From: a virus
IMG/VR virus record: IMGVR_UViG_3300045738_001380
Span: 1-38,087 of that record
Length of the DNA: 38,087 nucleotides
Direction: 5' to 3' (one strand)
Shown: one piece after another, positions 29,304 through 36,096 of the stretch
Position numbering within the stretch: position 1 is the stretch's first letter
How the letters are laid out: each line of letters starts with the position of its first letter
The notes under the pieces: generated by a model
What the model was told of the DNA's origin: nothing
What the model saw: the letters and a program-made list of their open reading frames with translations, nothing else
The model's database searches: none
Made by a program: the position numbers and the translations under genes

Positions 29304-30370
29304 ATCTCTTCTTCGGTTAGACCCATAATTCTAGCTTTGAATTCGTCCATATTTTTTAGGTTCGATTGCTCTTTTAACAATGACTTTTTACGCATTTGAG
29401 CGAGTTTAATCATTTTCTTTCTAGATTCTTCGTCTTTCCACATCTCTACTAAATTCAAGATGCTGGCGTGGTTTTGTATTTGTTTTCTAAGCTTATCGCT
29501 ACGTTTTTCTTTTAGATCACTTAATAATTTTTGTTGTCTATTTACTGACTGATTGTATTCTGTTTGGGCCGTATTAATCGCGTCTACCAATGCCATAGAA
29601 ATTCTTCGACCTTCTGTATCTGCCGCCACGTCATCTAATAAACCCGATAAATGTGCAACTCGCTGTTGGATATTCGAAGCGATGACAACCTCTGCGGCAA
29701 GGACTATGAATTGATCGACCTCTTCCTGAGTTAGATCTGCCTTGTTATACGTATACCTAATGAAACTACTTTCAAATAATTCTTGATCCGTTACGGAGGT
29801 GTATCTATTCATTTGATGACCGAATCTATAGGTGTTAACGTACCCTATCAAAGCCGTCACCCCTCGTCTTTGTTGATTTGTTATCTTTTCTTTATCTATG
29901 CCCTCATAAACATATTTATTAATTTTATTTAACATAGAATATTCGGTTCTCGCTGGTTTAAATTTTTCCACCCTTGACTCCTCTTCAGAAGAATGGATAA
30001 GAACTCCTTCTAACGTATCTACATAATTATTAACCGTCCTAGTCTCTTGATGTAGATTACTAAGTTCTTCATTTTTAAAAACTACCCTAGCCATCTCTAC
30101 CGAGTTCATCATAGAAACATTATTTACTATAAATTCTTTTTGGTCTTCGTCTAGCATTATTTTCTCCTTAGGCTTATACTCATGAGACGCTCGAGCCTTT
30201 AAGTCGTTTGTCGCTAAAAACTCTTTAACCATTCTACCCTCTTTGCTTCTCCCGTCTACCTTTTTGTCCGGAAAAGCAACGTTTATTAATTTTAATAGAG
30301 AAGGAGGATCCTCTGGATTTTTATTCCATGCATCCAAAATATTCTCACGTTGTTCTTTTGATAATTTCAT
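29300..30370 (-). CDS. Unknown protein upstream of nuclease and terminase; possible small terminase
   Basis: 356 residues, highly charged and almost entirely helical. The region LDEDQKEFIVNNVSMMNSVEMARVVFK (about 72-100) looks like a helix-turn-helix. A long coiled coil (about 270-345) includes KLLSDLKEKRSDKLRKQIQN. It overlaps the start of the nuclease gene by four bases and lies two genes from the large terminase. A DNA-binding, helical protein here could be the small terminase subunit, but no family motif proves it. The ATG has only a weak ribosome site and may rely on coupling to the sigma-like gene 4 bases upstream. Confidence 0.7.
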   Translation of the reverse strand: MKLSKEQRENILDAWNKNPEDPPSLLKLINVAFPDKKVDGRSKEGRMVKEFLATNDLKARASHEYKPKEKIMLDEDQKEFIVNNVSMMNSVEMARVVFKNEELSNLHQETRTVNNYVDTLEGVLIHSSEEESRVEKFKPARTEYSMLNKINKYVYEGIDKEKITNQQRRGVTALIGYVNTYRFGHQMNRYTSVTDQELFESSFIRYTYNKADLTQEEVDQFIVLAAEVVIASNIQQRVAHLSGLLDDVAADTEGRRISMALVDAINTAQTEYNQSVNRQQKLLSDLKEKRSDKLRKQIQNHASILNLVEMWKDEESRKKMIKLAQMRKKSLLKEQSNLKNMDEFKARIMGLTEEEI

Positions 30371-30374
30371 ATAA

Positions 30375-31061
30375 TCAATAAAGGTCTATCTCTCCATCCG
30401 CTAGCATTTTTTTGACTTTCACAAGTATATTTTTCTTAATGTTCTTTATGTGCTTGTATCCCGGGCCCCTATTCTTCTCAGAGGTAGAGTAACCCAAAGT
30501 CTTGGCTAGCTCTTTTTCGTCCTTGCCCTCTATATATAAAAATTTGTATACTTGCCACTCTAAAGGTTTTAAAATTAATTCCATTCTTTCATGCATATGT
30601 TCGGCAGTCTTCTCTATATCTATAGAATCCTCAAATTTACTTGAAACCTCCTTAGTGTGGTTCTCTAGGGGTAAAGCTAACTTAGTATCATGAGCACGTT
30701 TCTTAAATTTCTCCCAATGAGCATAAAGAGGACACTCCGCGCATTGTTTTGTATATATAGTACATAGATCTTCTCCTTCGGCAGCGGCACATCTTAGACA
30801 TGGTCTAGCGAAATTTCCATAATGATTCCTGATTAAATTTTTCAATTGATTGGAGATTATACGATTAATCCATGGGAGGATAGACTTGGAAGAATCGTAT
30901 AAAGTCCATTTCTTATAAATATGTATACGAATAATCTGAGAAACATCATCGAAATCCATCCACGCTAACGCGGTTAGATTCCACTTGTTCCTTCGCTTCG
31001 CTATTTCAGTGTCTATAACGTCGCTATAGTCTTCGTATGTCGGAGGTTTCTTCTTAGTCAT
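30375..31061 (-). CDS. Sigma-like transcription factor with cysteine insert
   Basis: 228 residues. Residues 33-85 match sigma-70 region 2 in pattern (WMDFDDVSQIIRIHIYKKW...ILPWINRIISNQLKNLIRNHYG): an acidic start, an amphipathic helix, then W-I-x-x-I-x-x-N-x-x-x-x-x-I-R. Residues 160-220 resemble region 4 (LEWQVYKFLYIEGKDEKELAKTLGYS, then KHIKNIKKNILVKVKKML), a helix-turn-helix. Between them are five cysteines (88, 91, 100, 107, 110) in a C-x2-C...C...C-x2-C arrangement, probably zinc-binding. It would direct host RNA polymerase to late phage promoters, like T4 gp55, but with two DNA-reading regions. It overlaps the zinc-ribbon gene by 8 bases. Confidence 0.78.
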   Translation of the reverse strand: MTKKKPPTYEDYSDVIDTEIAKRRNKWNLTALAWMDFDDVSQIIRIHIYKKWTLYDSSKSILPWINRIISNQLKNLIRNHYGNFARPCLRCAAAEGEDLCTIYTKQCAECPLYAHWEKFKKRAHDTKLALPLENHTKEVSSKFEDSIDIEKTAEHMHERMELILKPLEWQVYKFLYIEGKDEKELAKTLGYSTSEKNRGPGYKHIKNIKKNILVKVKKMLADGEIDLY

Positions 31062-31455
31062 CGTTGGGCCCCTTGCGCCTCAATGTGCCAGCTTCTTTTC
31101 GAAAACTTTCTAAAAATTCTTCGCTGCTCATCTCAGGATCAGGGAGCCTTGGCTCGTCTGGATTTATCATGCTCTGAGAACCCGCTAAGTCGCCAATGGT
31201 AACCGTGTTAGATTTTTCTCTAGTTGTGTCTATATCTACCTCTAACTTAGAGATGTTGCTCCCGTCGTAATGGGAGTCTTCCTCTAAATCCAAAAAGGCT
31301 CTGGTATCTTTGGGGAGAATTGGTTTCTCGATCGATGCGTCTAAATGATAATTCGCAGTTCCGAATGATTCCGCACAATGAGAGCAAAACTTTGGTTTCC
31401 CACCGTGCAAAGAGTATTCTGTCGGTTGACCGCATTTCTGGCAATAAATTCTCAT
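31054..31455 (-). CDS. Zinc-ribbon protein
   Basis: 133 residues. The N-terminal 28 residues form a zinc ribbon (IYCQKCGQP, then KFCSHCAES: Cys5, Cys8, Cys23, Cys26). The rest is acidic and probably flexible, with a Ser/Glu-rich C-terminus (EMSSEEFLESFRKEAGTLRR). It is the first gene of the sigma/terminase operon. No Shine-Dalgarno precedes the ATG; a TATAAT hexamer ends eight bases upstream, so the message may be nearly leaderless. It could be an adaptor for RNA polymerase or for the sigma-like factor; that is only inference from position. Confidence 0.75.
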   Translation of the reverse strand: MRIYCQKCGQPTEYSLHGGKPKFCSHCAESFGTANYHLDASIEKPILPKDTRAFLDLEEDSHYDGSNISKLEVDIDTTREKSNTVTIGDLAGSQSMINPDEPRLPDPEMSSEEFLESFRKEAGTLRRKGPNDD

Positions 31456-31462
31456 ACACTTA

Positions 31463-31468
31463 ATTATA
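31463..31468 (-). promoter_or_regulatory. TATAAT -10 box for the minus-strand operon
   Basis: The minus strand carries a perfect TATAAT ending eight bases before the ATG of the zinc-ribbon gene. The -35 position holds only a weak TTTTTA/TTTATT. The predicted +1 falls at about the start codon, giving a leaderless or nearly leaderless transcript. It stands back to back with the plus-strand promoter at 31502-31530. Confidence 0.5.
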
Positions 31469-31501
31469 CCCCCATTTTAACGAAATAAAAAAATAAAATG
31501 C

Positions 31502-31530
31502 TTGAGATACAAAGTGCCCCAGTGTAAAAT
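31502..31530 (+). promoter_or_regulatory. Sigma70-type promoter for the plus-strand island
   Basis: TTGAGA and TAAAAT are separated by exactly 17 bases on the plus strand. The predicted start near 31537 gives a leader of about 115 bases before the HExxH gene. The leader contains a possible hairpin at 31548-31570 (CCCG and GGC pairing with GCC and CGGG around CAAA). Confidence 0.65.
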
Positions 31531-31651
31531 AGATAGACAGATCGAGTCCCGGAGGCCAAAGCCAGACGGGTTACGAAAGATTTAAATAAAGTCAAATAGT
31601 GGCAAAAGATGGGCCAATCTGTTTTAGAACAACACATGACAACTTTTAAAA

Positions 31652-32074
31652 ATGGAGAGAAAACGAAATAAAAGGAGATTTACCTTCAAGAATATGGAGG
31701 GAGTAGAATATGAAATTCTTTTTAAAAAACCTAATTCTCACCATTACGGAGATGCTGATGGTACTTGTCAACCTCCTGACCAGAAGAACCCTAAAATAAA
31801 TATAAACCCTTATCTTACTAAACAATCAGAATTAAACACAGCTATACATGAAGTTGCTCACGCATATTTTTGGGACGCACCAGAGCACACCATTAAAGCA
31901 TTTGGAAATACATTAAGCCGATTTTTATACAACTACTGTAAATGGCGCAAACTACAAAGAAGAAATTACAAAAAAGGTAGCGCGCATAAATCAGACCTGT
32001 TAGAAAACGTAAAGGAGAACAAACATGGAGCAAAAGCTAAAAAGCCAAATAGAAGAGTTAGAAAGAAAAATTAA
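31652..32074 (+). CDS. Small HExxH zinc metallopeptidase-like protein
   Basis: 140 residues, one of only two protein genes on the plus strand here. The motif NTAIHEVAHAYFWDAPEHTI carries HEVAH at 66-70 and a glutamate at 78 that could be the third zinc ligand. The protein is short and very basic at both ends (KWRKLQRRNYKKGSAHK; KAKKPNRRVRKKN), like SprT-type or minimal phage peptidase-like proteins. No good ribosome site fits the marked ATG; an AAAGGAG lies at about 31671-31677 but is 16 bases from the next in-frame ATG (31694). A 20-codon frame at 31609-31671 overlaps the start and could couple translation. Substrate unknown. Confidence 0.72.
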   Translation: MERKRNKRRFTFKNMEGVEYEILFKKPNSHHYGDADGTCQPPDQKNPKININPYLTKQSELNTAIHEVAHAYFWDAPEHTIKAFGNTLSRFLYNYCKWRKLQRRNYKKGSAHKSDLLENVKENKHGAKAKKPNRRVRKKN

Positions 32075-32219
32075 AGACATAGGGACTAGGTCCCTAGAAT
32101 TAATTAATCATCATCGTACTAAATATGGCAAAGATACAGAATGGGACATGGCGATAAATATTAATAACAAAGCTCATAAAGTACATGATGAATTTGAAGA
32201 ACTAAAGCGTCGTCTTTAA
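32025..32219 (+). CDS. Small coiled-coil protein
   Basis: 64 residues, MEQKLKSQIEELERKIKDIG onwards: heptad-like leucine/isoleucine spacing in the first 25 residues and again at the end (VHDEFEELKRRL). A good AAAGGAG site lies eight bases before the ATG, inside the end of the HExxH gene, which it overlaps by 50 bases. No motif suggests function. The overlap and shared direction suggest co-expression with the peptidase-like protein. Confidence 0.7.
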   Translation: MEQKLKSQIEELERKIKDIGTRSLELINHHRTKYGKDTEWDMAININNKAHKVHDEFEELKRRL

Positions 32220-32226
32220 ATCTAAT

Positions 32227-32300
32227 GCGGGTGTCGTATAATGGTATTATTCCAGCCTTCCAAGCTGATAACGCGAGTTCGATTCTCGCCACCCGCTCCA
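32227..32300 (+). tRNA. tRNA-Gly (anticodon TCC)
   Basis: A 7-bp acceptor stem GCGGGTG/CACCCGC is followed by discriminator T and an encoded CCA (32298-32300). The T arm is GCGAG-TTCGATT-CTCGC. The anticodon loop CTTCCAA on a CAGC/GCTG stem gives TCC, which reads GGA. The D arm is weak, with TAATGGTA in the loop. The gene lies just after the plus-strand coiled-coil gene, probably on the same transcript. GGA glycine codons are frequent in the collagen-like genes. Confidence 0.93.
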
Positions 32301-32304
32301 ACAT

Positions 32305-32481
32305 CTACTTACGATGACATTTGCATTTGCATTTGTCTAGATTACATAAGCCGACTTTGCAACACCAATGTACAAATCGCGCCCAATTGCGGCTTAAATA
32401 ATTTTTAATTTTTTTCCCAAGTAATCCGTGATTTGGATCTTTCTTCGAAAACTTACCATGTCTTGAACTCCACATACCCAT
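32305..32481 (-). CDS. Small cysteine-rich basic protein
   Basis: 58 residues starting MGMWSSRHGKFSKKDPNHGL. The C-terminus is cysteine-rich (WCCKVGLC, then DKCKCKCHRK), a possible metal knot. An AAAGGAG site eight bases before the ATG gives strong support for translation. The stop lies five bases from the 3' end of the convergent tRNA gene. It is short enough to be missed by common length cut-offs. The final CKCKCHRK resembles CDCSCHQK in the 180-residue protein at 10425-10967. Function unknown. Confidence 0.72.
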   Translation of the reverse strand: MGMWSSRHGKFSKKDPNHGLLGKKIKNYLSRNWARFVHWCCKVGLCNLDKCKCKCHRK

Positions 32482-32494
32482 AATTGATCTCCTT

Positions 32495-32779
32495 TTATTG
32501 TCCGTTCCCTATTAGCCTAGCATGCCAATGCATATGATCTAATATACTTCTTTCTTGTTGATCTATGTAGAAATCATTATCTCCATAGAACTCTAAAGCA
32601 ACCCTTATTAATTGTTTTTCCATTCTACCTCTTAATTGTTGTGGGCCGCCGGATTCAGGGTCTATATGCGCGAATGGTACAGCCATAGGCACGTGACAAC
32701 TCATGCAACTAATTATAATGAAGTCTTCGTCCCTGTAGAACTCTTTGTCTATAATCTTAAGCTCGCAAAGTTCGCACAT
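32495..32779 (-). CDS. HIT-like protein with two CxxC pairs
   Basis: 94 residues. Two cysteine pairs (Cys2/Cys5 in MCELCEL; Cys25/Cys28 in SCMSCHVPM) could bind zinc. Near the C-terminus is DHMHWHARLIG, an H-x-H-x-H array (82, 84, 86) like the catalytic histidine triad of HIT nucleotide hydrolases. The protein is shorter than the usual HIT fold (110-150 residues). It might hydrolyse or transfer nucleotides; the call is by motif only. It lies between a methyltransferase and the 58-residue Cys-rich gene. Confidence 0.65.
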   Translation of the reverse strand: MCELCELKIIDKEFYRDEDFIIISCMSCHVPMAVPFAHIDPESGGPQQLRGRMEKQLIRVALEFYGDNDFYIDQQERSILDHMHWHARLIGNGQ

Positions 32780-32799
32780 CGCTACTTTTTACACATACT

Positions 32800-33573
32800 T
32801 TACCATTGCAAGTCTAATGTTTGATCTTCACTAAAGTTTGTAAATCTTTTTCTATTAAAGAACACGTGAGTACCTCGATTTTCGCATGCATTTGACATTG
32901 CAGAAGAAACCCTAACAACACCATAATCATAAAAGTCGAATATATTTATCCAAAATTTTTCTGGTTGTTCATTGCTATGGTGATAATGAGCACCCGGCCC
33001 CGGTCCTTCAAATGAGAACCATACTAAGTCTGAATGATCAATGATAGTCTTTACTAATTGAGAGCTAAATGGAGTTTCGATATGTTCTGCTACCTCAGTA
33101 CAACATACAATATCAAATTTCTCTTCTAAATGTAGATCTTTTCGTAAATCATGCCGAATAATCACTTCTTTAGGTATTCCCCGCTTTAACATCGCTTCGT
33201 ATCCGCATCGTGTACCCTCAATAGCTGTAATACTTATATTAGAATCTAGAAATTCTTTTGTAAACCACCCTCCTCCTGCCCCAACTTCTAAAACGCTCTT
33301 TAATTGGGGATTATAATTAATAGTTTTCCGCATTATTGACTCATATACGGCTTTTACTATAGAAACATAGTTATTTATGGTCGAAGAAGAAACATGATCG
33401 TTTCCAAAGTAATCAGCATTATACAAACTATCTAAATCAAACAAGTCGAAGCTATCTGGATGGCTACTATCAAACCACCATTTCTGATTATCTCCTATAT
33501 GTCCATCTATTTCGTCTGACTCGAGTTGACGCTGCGGCATATAGGTAGCGTCATAGATCTTAATACTTTTCAT
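32800..33573 (-). CDS. Class I SAM-dependent methyltransferase
   Basis: 257 residues from the ATG chosen here, whose ATGA overlaps the stop of the Lys-rich gene; a GTG 21 bases earlier is possible but less likely. Motif I is VLEVGAGGGWF (94-104). The next acidic strand is ITAIEGTRCG, and motif IV-like FDIVCCTEVAEHIETP contains the EVAEH pattern common in UbiG/Methyltransf_11 enzymes. The substrate is not clear; small molecule or protein is more likely than DNA because no DPPY or PC motif is present. It follows PhoH, ClpP-like, HAD and Lys-rich genes in one run. Confidence 0.82.
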   Translation of the reverse strand: MKSIKIYDATYMPQRQLESDEIDGHIGDNQKWWFDSSHPDSFDLFDLDSLYNADYFGNDHVSSSTINNYVSIVKAVYESIMRKTINYNPQLKSVLEVGAGGGWFTKEFLDSNISITAIEGTRCGYEAMLKRGIPKEVIIRHDLRKDLHLEEKFDIVCCTEVAEHIETPFSSQLVKTIIDHSDLVWFSFEGPGPGAHYHHSNEQPEKFWINIFDFYDYGVVRVSSAMSNACENRGTHVFFNRKRFTNFSEDQTLDLQW

Positions 33574-33899
33574 TTCTTCTTTTTCTTTAGCCACGGTGGA
33601 AGGTTTTTTCCGCCTTCCTTCTCTTCCCCCTTCTTGTCTCCCTTCTTGTCTCCACCCTTCTTGTCGTCGCCTTTTTTGTCGCCGCCTTTTTTGTCGCCGC
33701 CTTTTTTCTTAAACGGATTCTCTTTCTTGTGCTTTTTCGCCTCACTCTCTTCGACGGGAACACAAGTTTTACCGTCTTCACTTACCTCGTAGCCCTCGTT
33801 ACATTTCGGAGGGTAGCCAGCTTTTTTGTTGGCTTCTAGTTTCTTAATTTGCTCTGTGAAATCTACAACGATTTCTTTCTTTATGTTTGAATCACTCAT
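33570..33899 (-). CDS. Lysine-rich low-complexity protein
   Basis: 109 residues. An ordered N-terminal part (VVDFTEQIKKLEANKKAGYP) includes a short Cys segment (PPKCNEGYEVSEDGKTCVPV). Then come repeats of KKGGDKKGD type (about 68-95) and a C-terminus PWLKKKKK. The DNA of the repeat is itself a short tandem repeat (about 33640-33710), so its length may vary between relatives. Its very high positive charge suggests binding to nucleic acid or to acidic proteins. It starts three bases after the HAD gene and overlaps the methyltransferase start. Confidence 0.68.
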   Translation of the reverse strand: MSDSNIKKEIVVDFTEQIKKLEANKKAGYPPKCNEGYEVSEDGKTCVPVEESEAKKHKKENPFKKKGGDKKGGDKKGDDKKGGDKKGDKKGEEKEGGKNLPPWLKKKKK

Positions 33900-33902
33900 A
33901 TT

Positions 33903-34319
33903 TTATAGTTCCTCTATTCTTTTAGCTTTGTCGTCTATAACCATATCGTAAGGTGGTTTTATATATTTACCTTTTGTCCCTGTAGATAGGTCATGAAACT
34001 TACATCCCCATGATTCTAATTGTTTCCAAGTAAAATCATAATAACACTTTCCTAATTTCTTAGATTTTTCAGAACCGCCCCTAGCAGTCCAATAAATTAT
34101 ATGCCAACCCTTATTAAATAATTTATTTATTTTTTCTATGTTCTCCATATTGGGTTCGGCAAGATTATATGTTCTCTTGTCGGAATAAAAACAGATTGTT
34201 TCATCAATATCAACCAATGCTACTTTTTTGTCATCGGCTTCAAATTGTTTTGATTCATGAAATTCCATTTGAAGATAATCCATATATCTTTCGTATTGAG
34301 ACGCTTCTGGGTGTTGCAT
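33903..34319 (-). CDS. HAD-superfamily phosphatase
   Basis: 138 residues. The motifs are VALVDIDETI (D37, D39, T41; nucleophile and acid/base), WTARGG with Thr78 (motif II), a lysine around 115-121 (motif III) and VIDDKAK with Asp129/Asp130 (motif IV). The compact core without a large cap resembles the phosphatase half of T4 polynucleotide kinase and related phage HAD proteins, so it could remove 3' phosphates from nucleic acid ends. The ATG overlaps the TAA of the ClpP-like gene, indicating coupled translation. Confidence 0.8.
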   Translation of the reverse strand: MQHPEASQYERYMDYLQMEFHESKQFEADDKKVALVDIDETICFYSDKRTYNLAEPNMENIEKINKLFNKGWHIIYWTARGGSEKSKKLGKCYYDFTWKQLESWGCKFHDLSTGTKGKYIKPPYDMVIDDKAKRIEEL

Positions 34320-35068
34320 TATTTTTTCTTCTTTTTCTTTTTCTTTTTCGTTATGCTATGTTCTGGCATCATGGCCCTTATCTCATCAACGAGACCAATT
34401 TCTAAACATTCGTCTGCATCTATCCACCAGTCCTTGCGGTCCCAGTTTCTTTTAATCTTTTGCTTGCTTAAGTGAGAACGAGAGACAAAGATGTCAACAC
34501 AGCGTTCTTCAATTCTTTTAACGAGTTTAACTTCATCTTCTACTTCGTAGGTCTTACCAATTGCTCCAAAAGCTGCTCTATGAATCATCATCCACGCTTG
34601 ATGTCCAATCCATCGGTGAGTTCCAGCTTGCAATAAAATTCCTGCCATGGACGCGGCCATACCAAGAGAACCGGTCGTGACTTTATGGGTTCTTCTGAGA
34701 TCCTGAATAAAATCAAATAGCTCAAAGCCGTCAATAATGCTGCCCCCGGGAGAAGAGAAAACAAGTTCTATATCACATTCTGGACTCATCCTATGCCATT
34801 GCGTAAGCTTACTCATACAGGCCTGAACAGAGTTATGGTTTACATCCTTAGAGAATCTATAAAGAAAATTCTCTTCGTCATTAGCCATTTCTCTTTGCCT
34901 AGATCTAAAAGCTTTATCATATTCTAGCGCAGCCACCCCTGCTTCGCTTTCTATCTTTTTCGTCTCAGCTTCTATTTTTGCTGCTTCTGCTAGGGATTTA
35001 TTAGTTTCTGCTTTCTTTGAAGCAATTTCAGCGGCGATTTCTGCTTTTGTTTTTTTTTCTTCGCTCAT
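34319..35068 (-). CDS. ClpP-like serine protease with coiled-coil N-terminus and polylysine tail
   Basis: 249 residues. Residues 5-45 are Ala/Glu/Lys-rich and probably helical. The Clp core follows: FSSPGGSIIDGFELFDF (105-121), GMAASMAGILLQ with nucleophile Ser140, WMMIHRAA with His163, and RKDWWIDADECLEIGLVDE with Asp213. All three catalytic residues align with ClpP. The protein ends in ten lysines, encoded by an A-rich run next to the stop. In phages ClpP-like proteases usually mature proheads, but this one lies far from the head genes among enzymes. It might instead process host or phage proteins. A GGAG ribosome site lies about 17 bases upstream. Confidence 0.87.
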   Translation of the reverse strand: MSEEKKTKAEIAAEIASKKAETNKSLAEAAKIEAETKKIESEAGVAALEYDKAFRSRQREMANDEENFLYRFSKDVNHNSVQACMSKLTQWHRMSPECDIELVFSSPGGSIIDGFELFDFIQDLRRTHKVTTGSLGMAASMAGILLQAGTHRWIGHQAWMMIHRAAFGAIGKTYEVEDEVKLVKRIEERCVDIFVSRSHLSKQKIKRNWDRKDWWIDADECLEIGLVDEIRAMMPEHSITKKKKKKKKK

Positions 35069-35075
35069 AAGATAA

Positions 35076-35083
35076 TTTACACT
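35076..35083 (-). promoter_or_regulatory. AGTGTAAA box and GGAG before the ClpP-like gene
   Basis: The minus strand reads AAGGAGTGTAAATTATCTTATG. The AGTGTAAA part resembles the candidate phage promoter boxes elsewhere, while AAGGAG could be a slightly distant ribosome site. The two readings cannot be separated from sequence alone. Confidence 0.2.
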
Positions 35084-35089
35084 CCTTCT

Positions 35090-35854
35090 TTATTTTACCT
35101 CGTTCAATCGTTTTATTAAAAACTTTATCAATTCCGACCGCATAATGTCATCTTCATCAAACTTAAAGGTATATATGCCTTTATCCCTACTTTTTTGGTC
35201 GTCGAAGATAGAGACCATGTTTTCGAATGACCCCTGTTTGCTTTCTGTTCTTAAGTCGGTTTGCATTGGGTCAGCCAATACAAAAGCTTTTGTTCCTTTA
35301 CTCATTCTAGTTAGGACAGTTACAATTTCTTTTTCTGTACAATTTTGAGCTTCATCAAGAATTATACATTTTGCTATCCAATTCATGCCGCGTGCGAAGT
35401 TAACAGGGAACATGCTTACTCTCCCTTGCTCGTCTAATTTTTCCGGCCTTGTGTTTATCAATAGCTCATCTAATTTATCAAGAAATGGCATATTATAAAA
35501 TTTTAATTTGTCCTCAGCAGAACCGGGCAAGAATCCTAAGCTTCTATCTGAAGACTCTACAGCAGATCTAAGATACATGATATCTGAGACGGCTTTCATA
35601 TTAAGTAATTGTAGCCCGCAATACGTAGCCAAAAGAGTTTTACTTGTTCCCGCAGGACCGCTCACAAACATTATTCTCGTATCAGGATGTAGTGCTATCC
35701 TAAAAAATTCTTTTTGTTTATCTGTCCATTTAAAATTTTTAAGTTTAATTAAACTTTTAATCGGATTTGGATTTTCCCATTTCGGAGCAAGAGCTTCTTC
35801 TATCTCTTGGCGTTTTTCTTCTAGTTGTAATTTCTTTTTTGATTTTTTAGGCAT
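35090..35854 (-). CDS. phoH: PhoH-like ATPase
   Basis: 254 residues. A basic N-terminus is followed by WTDKQKEFFRIAL, Walker A GPAGTSKT (66-73), the family signature RSLGFLPGSAEDKL (about 104-117) and Walker B CIILDEAQNC (163-172). The order and spacing match PhoH/PhoL cytosolic ATPases, common in phages of marine and other bacteria and linked to RNA metabolism. It starts two bases after the small gene to its right and leads the run ClpP-like, HAD, Lys-rich, methyltransferase. Confidence 0.93.
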   Translation of the reverse strand: MPKKSKKKLQLEEKRQEIEEALAPKWENPNPIKSLIKLKNFKWTDKQKEFFRIALHPDTRIMFVSGPAGTSKTLLATYCGLQLLNMKAVSDIMYLRSAVESSDRSLGFLPGSAEDKLKFYNMPFLDKLDELLINTRPEKLDEQGRVSMFPVNFARGMNWIAKCIILDEAQNCTEKEIVTVLTRMSKGTKAFVLADPMQTDLRTESKQGSFENMVSIFDDQKSRDKGIYTFKFDEDDIMRSELIKFLIKRLNEVK

Positions 35855-35856
35855 AT

Positions 35857-36087
35857 TTATTCTAGTCCTGTATATTTTCTTATTATGTTATTTTCTTTAT
35901 CGATTATGTGAGTTGTTATTCTCCTGTCTAGCACGAATCCCTCTTGGTAAAGATAGTTTAAGATATAGGATACGAGGTTGAGGGTTATTTTATGGTCGAC
36001 ATCTTTAATCTCTATTAAATCATATTTCCAACGGCCCATCTTATCCGTATGGACGATCACTGGATAGCCTTCTAAGAGAAGTTCCAT
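35857..36087 (-). CDS. Small unknown protein upstream of phoH
   Basis: 76 residues from the second ATG (MELLLEGYPVIVHTDKMGRW). A longer frame begins at 36108, but a GGTGTAAT box lies at 36097-36104 inside that extension, nine bases before the ATG chosen here, the same arrangement as at 6540. The protein has alternating beta and helical character (LIEIKDVDHKITLNLVSYIL) and no motif I recognise. It is the first gene of the minus-strand enzyme run and probably co-transcribed with phoH. Confidence 0.65.
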   Translation of the reverse strand: MELLLEGYPVIVHTDKMGRWKYDLIEIKDVDHKITLNLVSYILNYLYQEGFVLDRRITTHIIDKENNIIRKYTGLE

Positions 36088-36096
36088 ATACAATAT

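Noticed and set aside
31609-31671. 20-codon plus-strand frame in the leader of the HExxH gene
   Set aside because: No ribosome site and no conserved feature; kept only as a possible leader peptide and not listed as a gene.
33526-33792. Plus-strand Phe/Ser/Pro-rich frame opposite the Lys-rich gene
   Set aside because: Antisense of AAA/AAG lysine repeats gives Phe/Leu/Ser strings automatically; no initiation signal.
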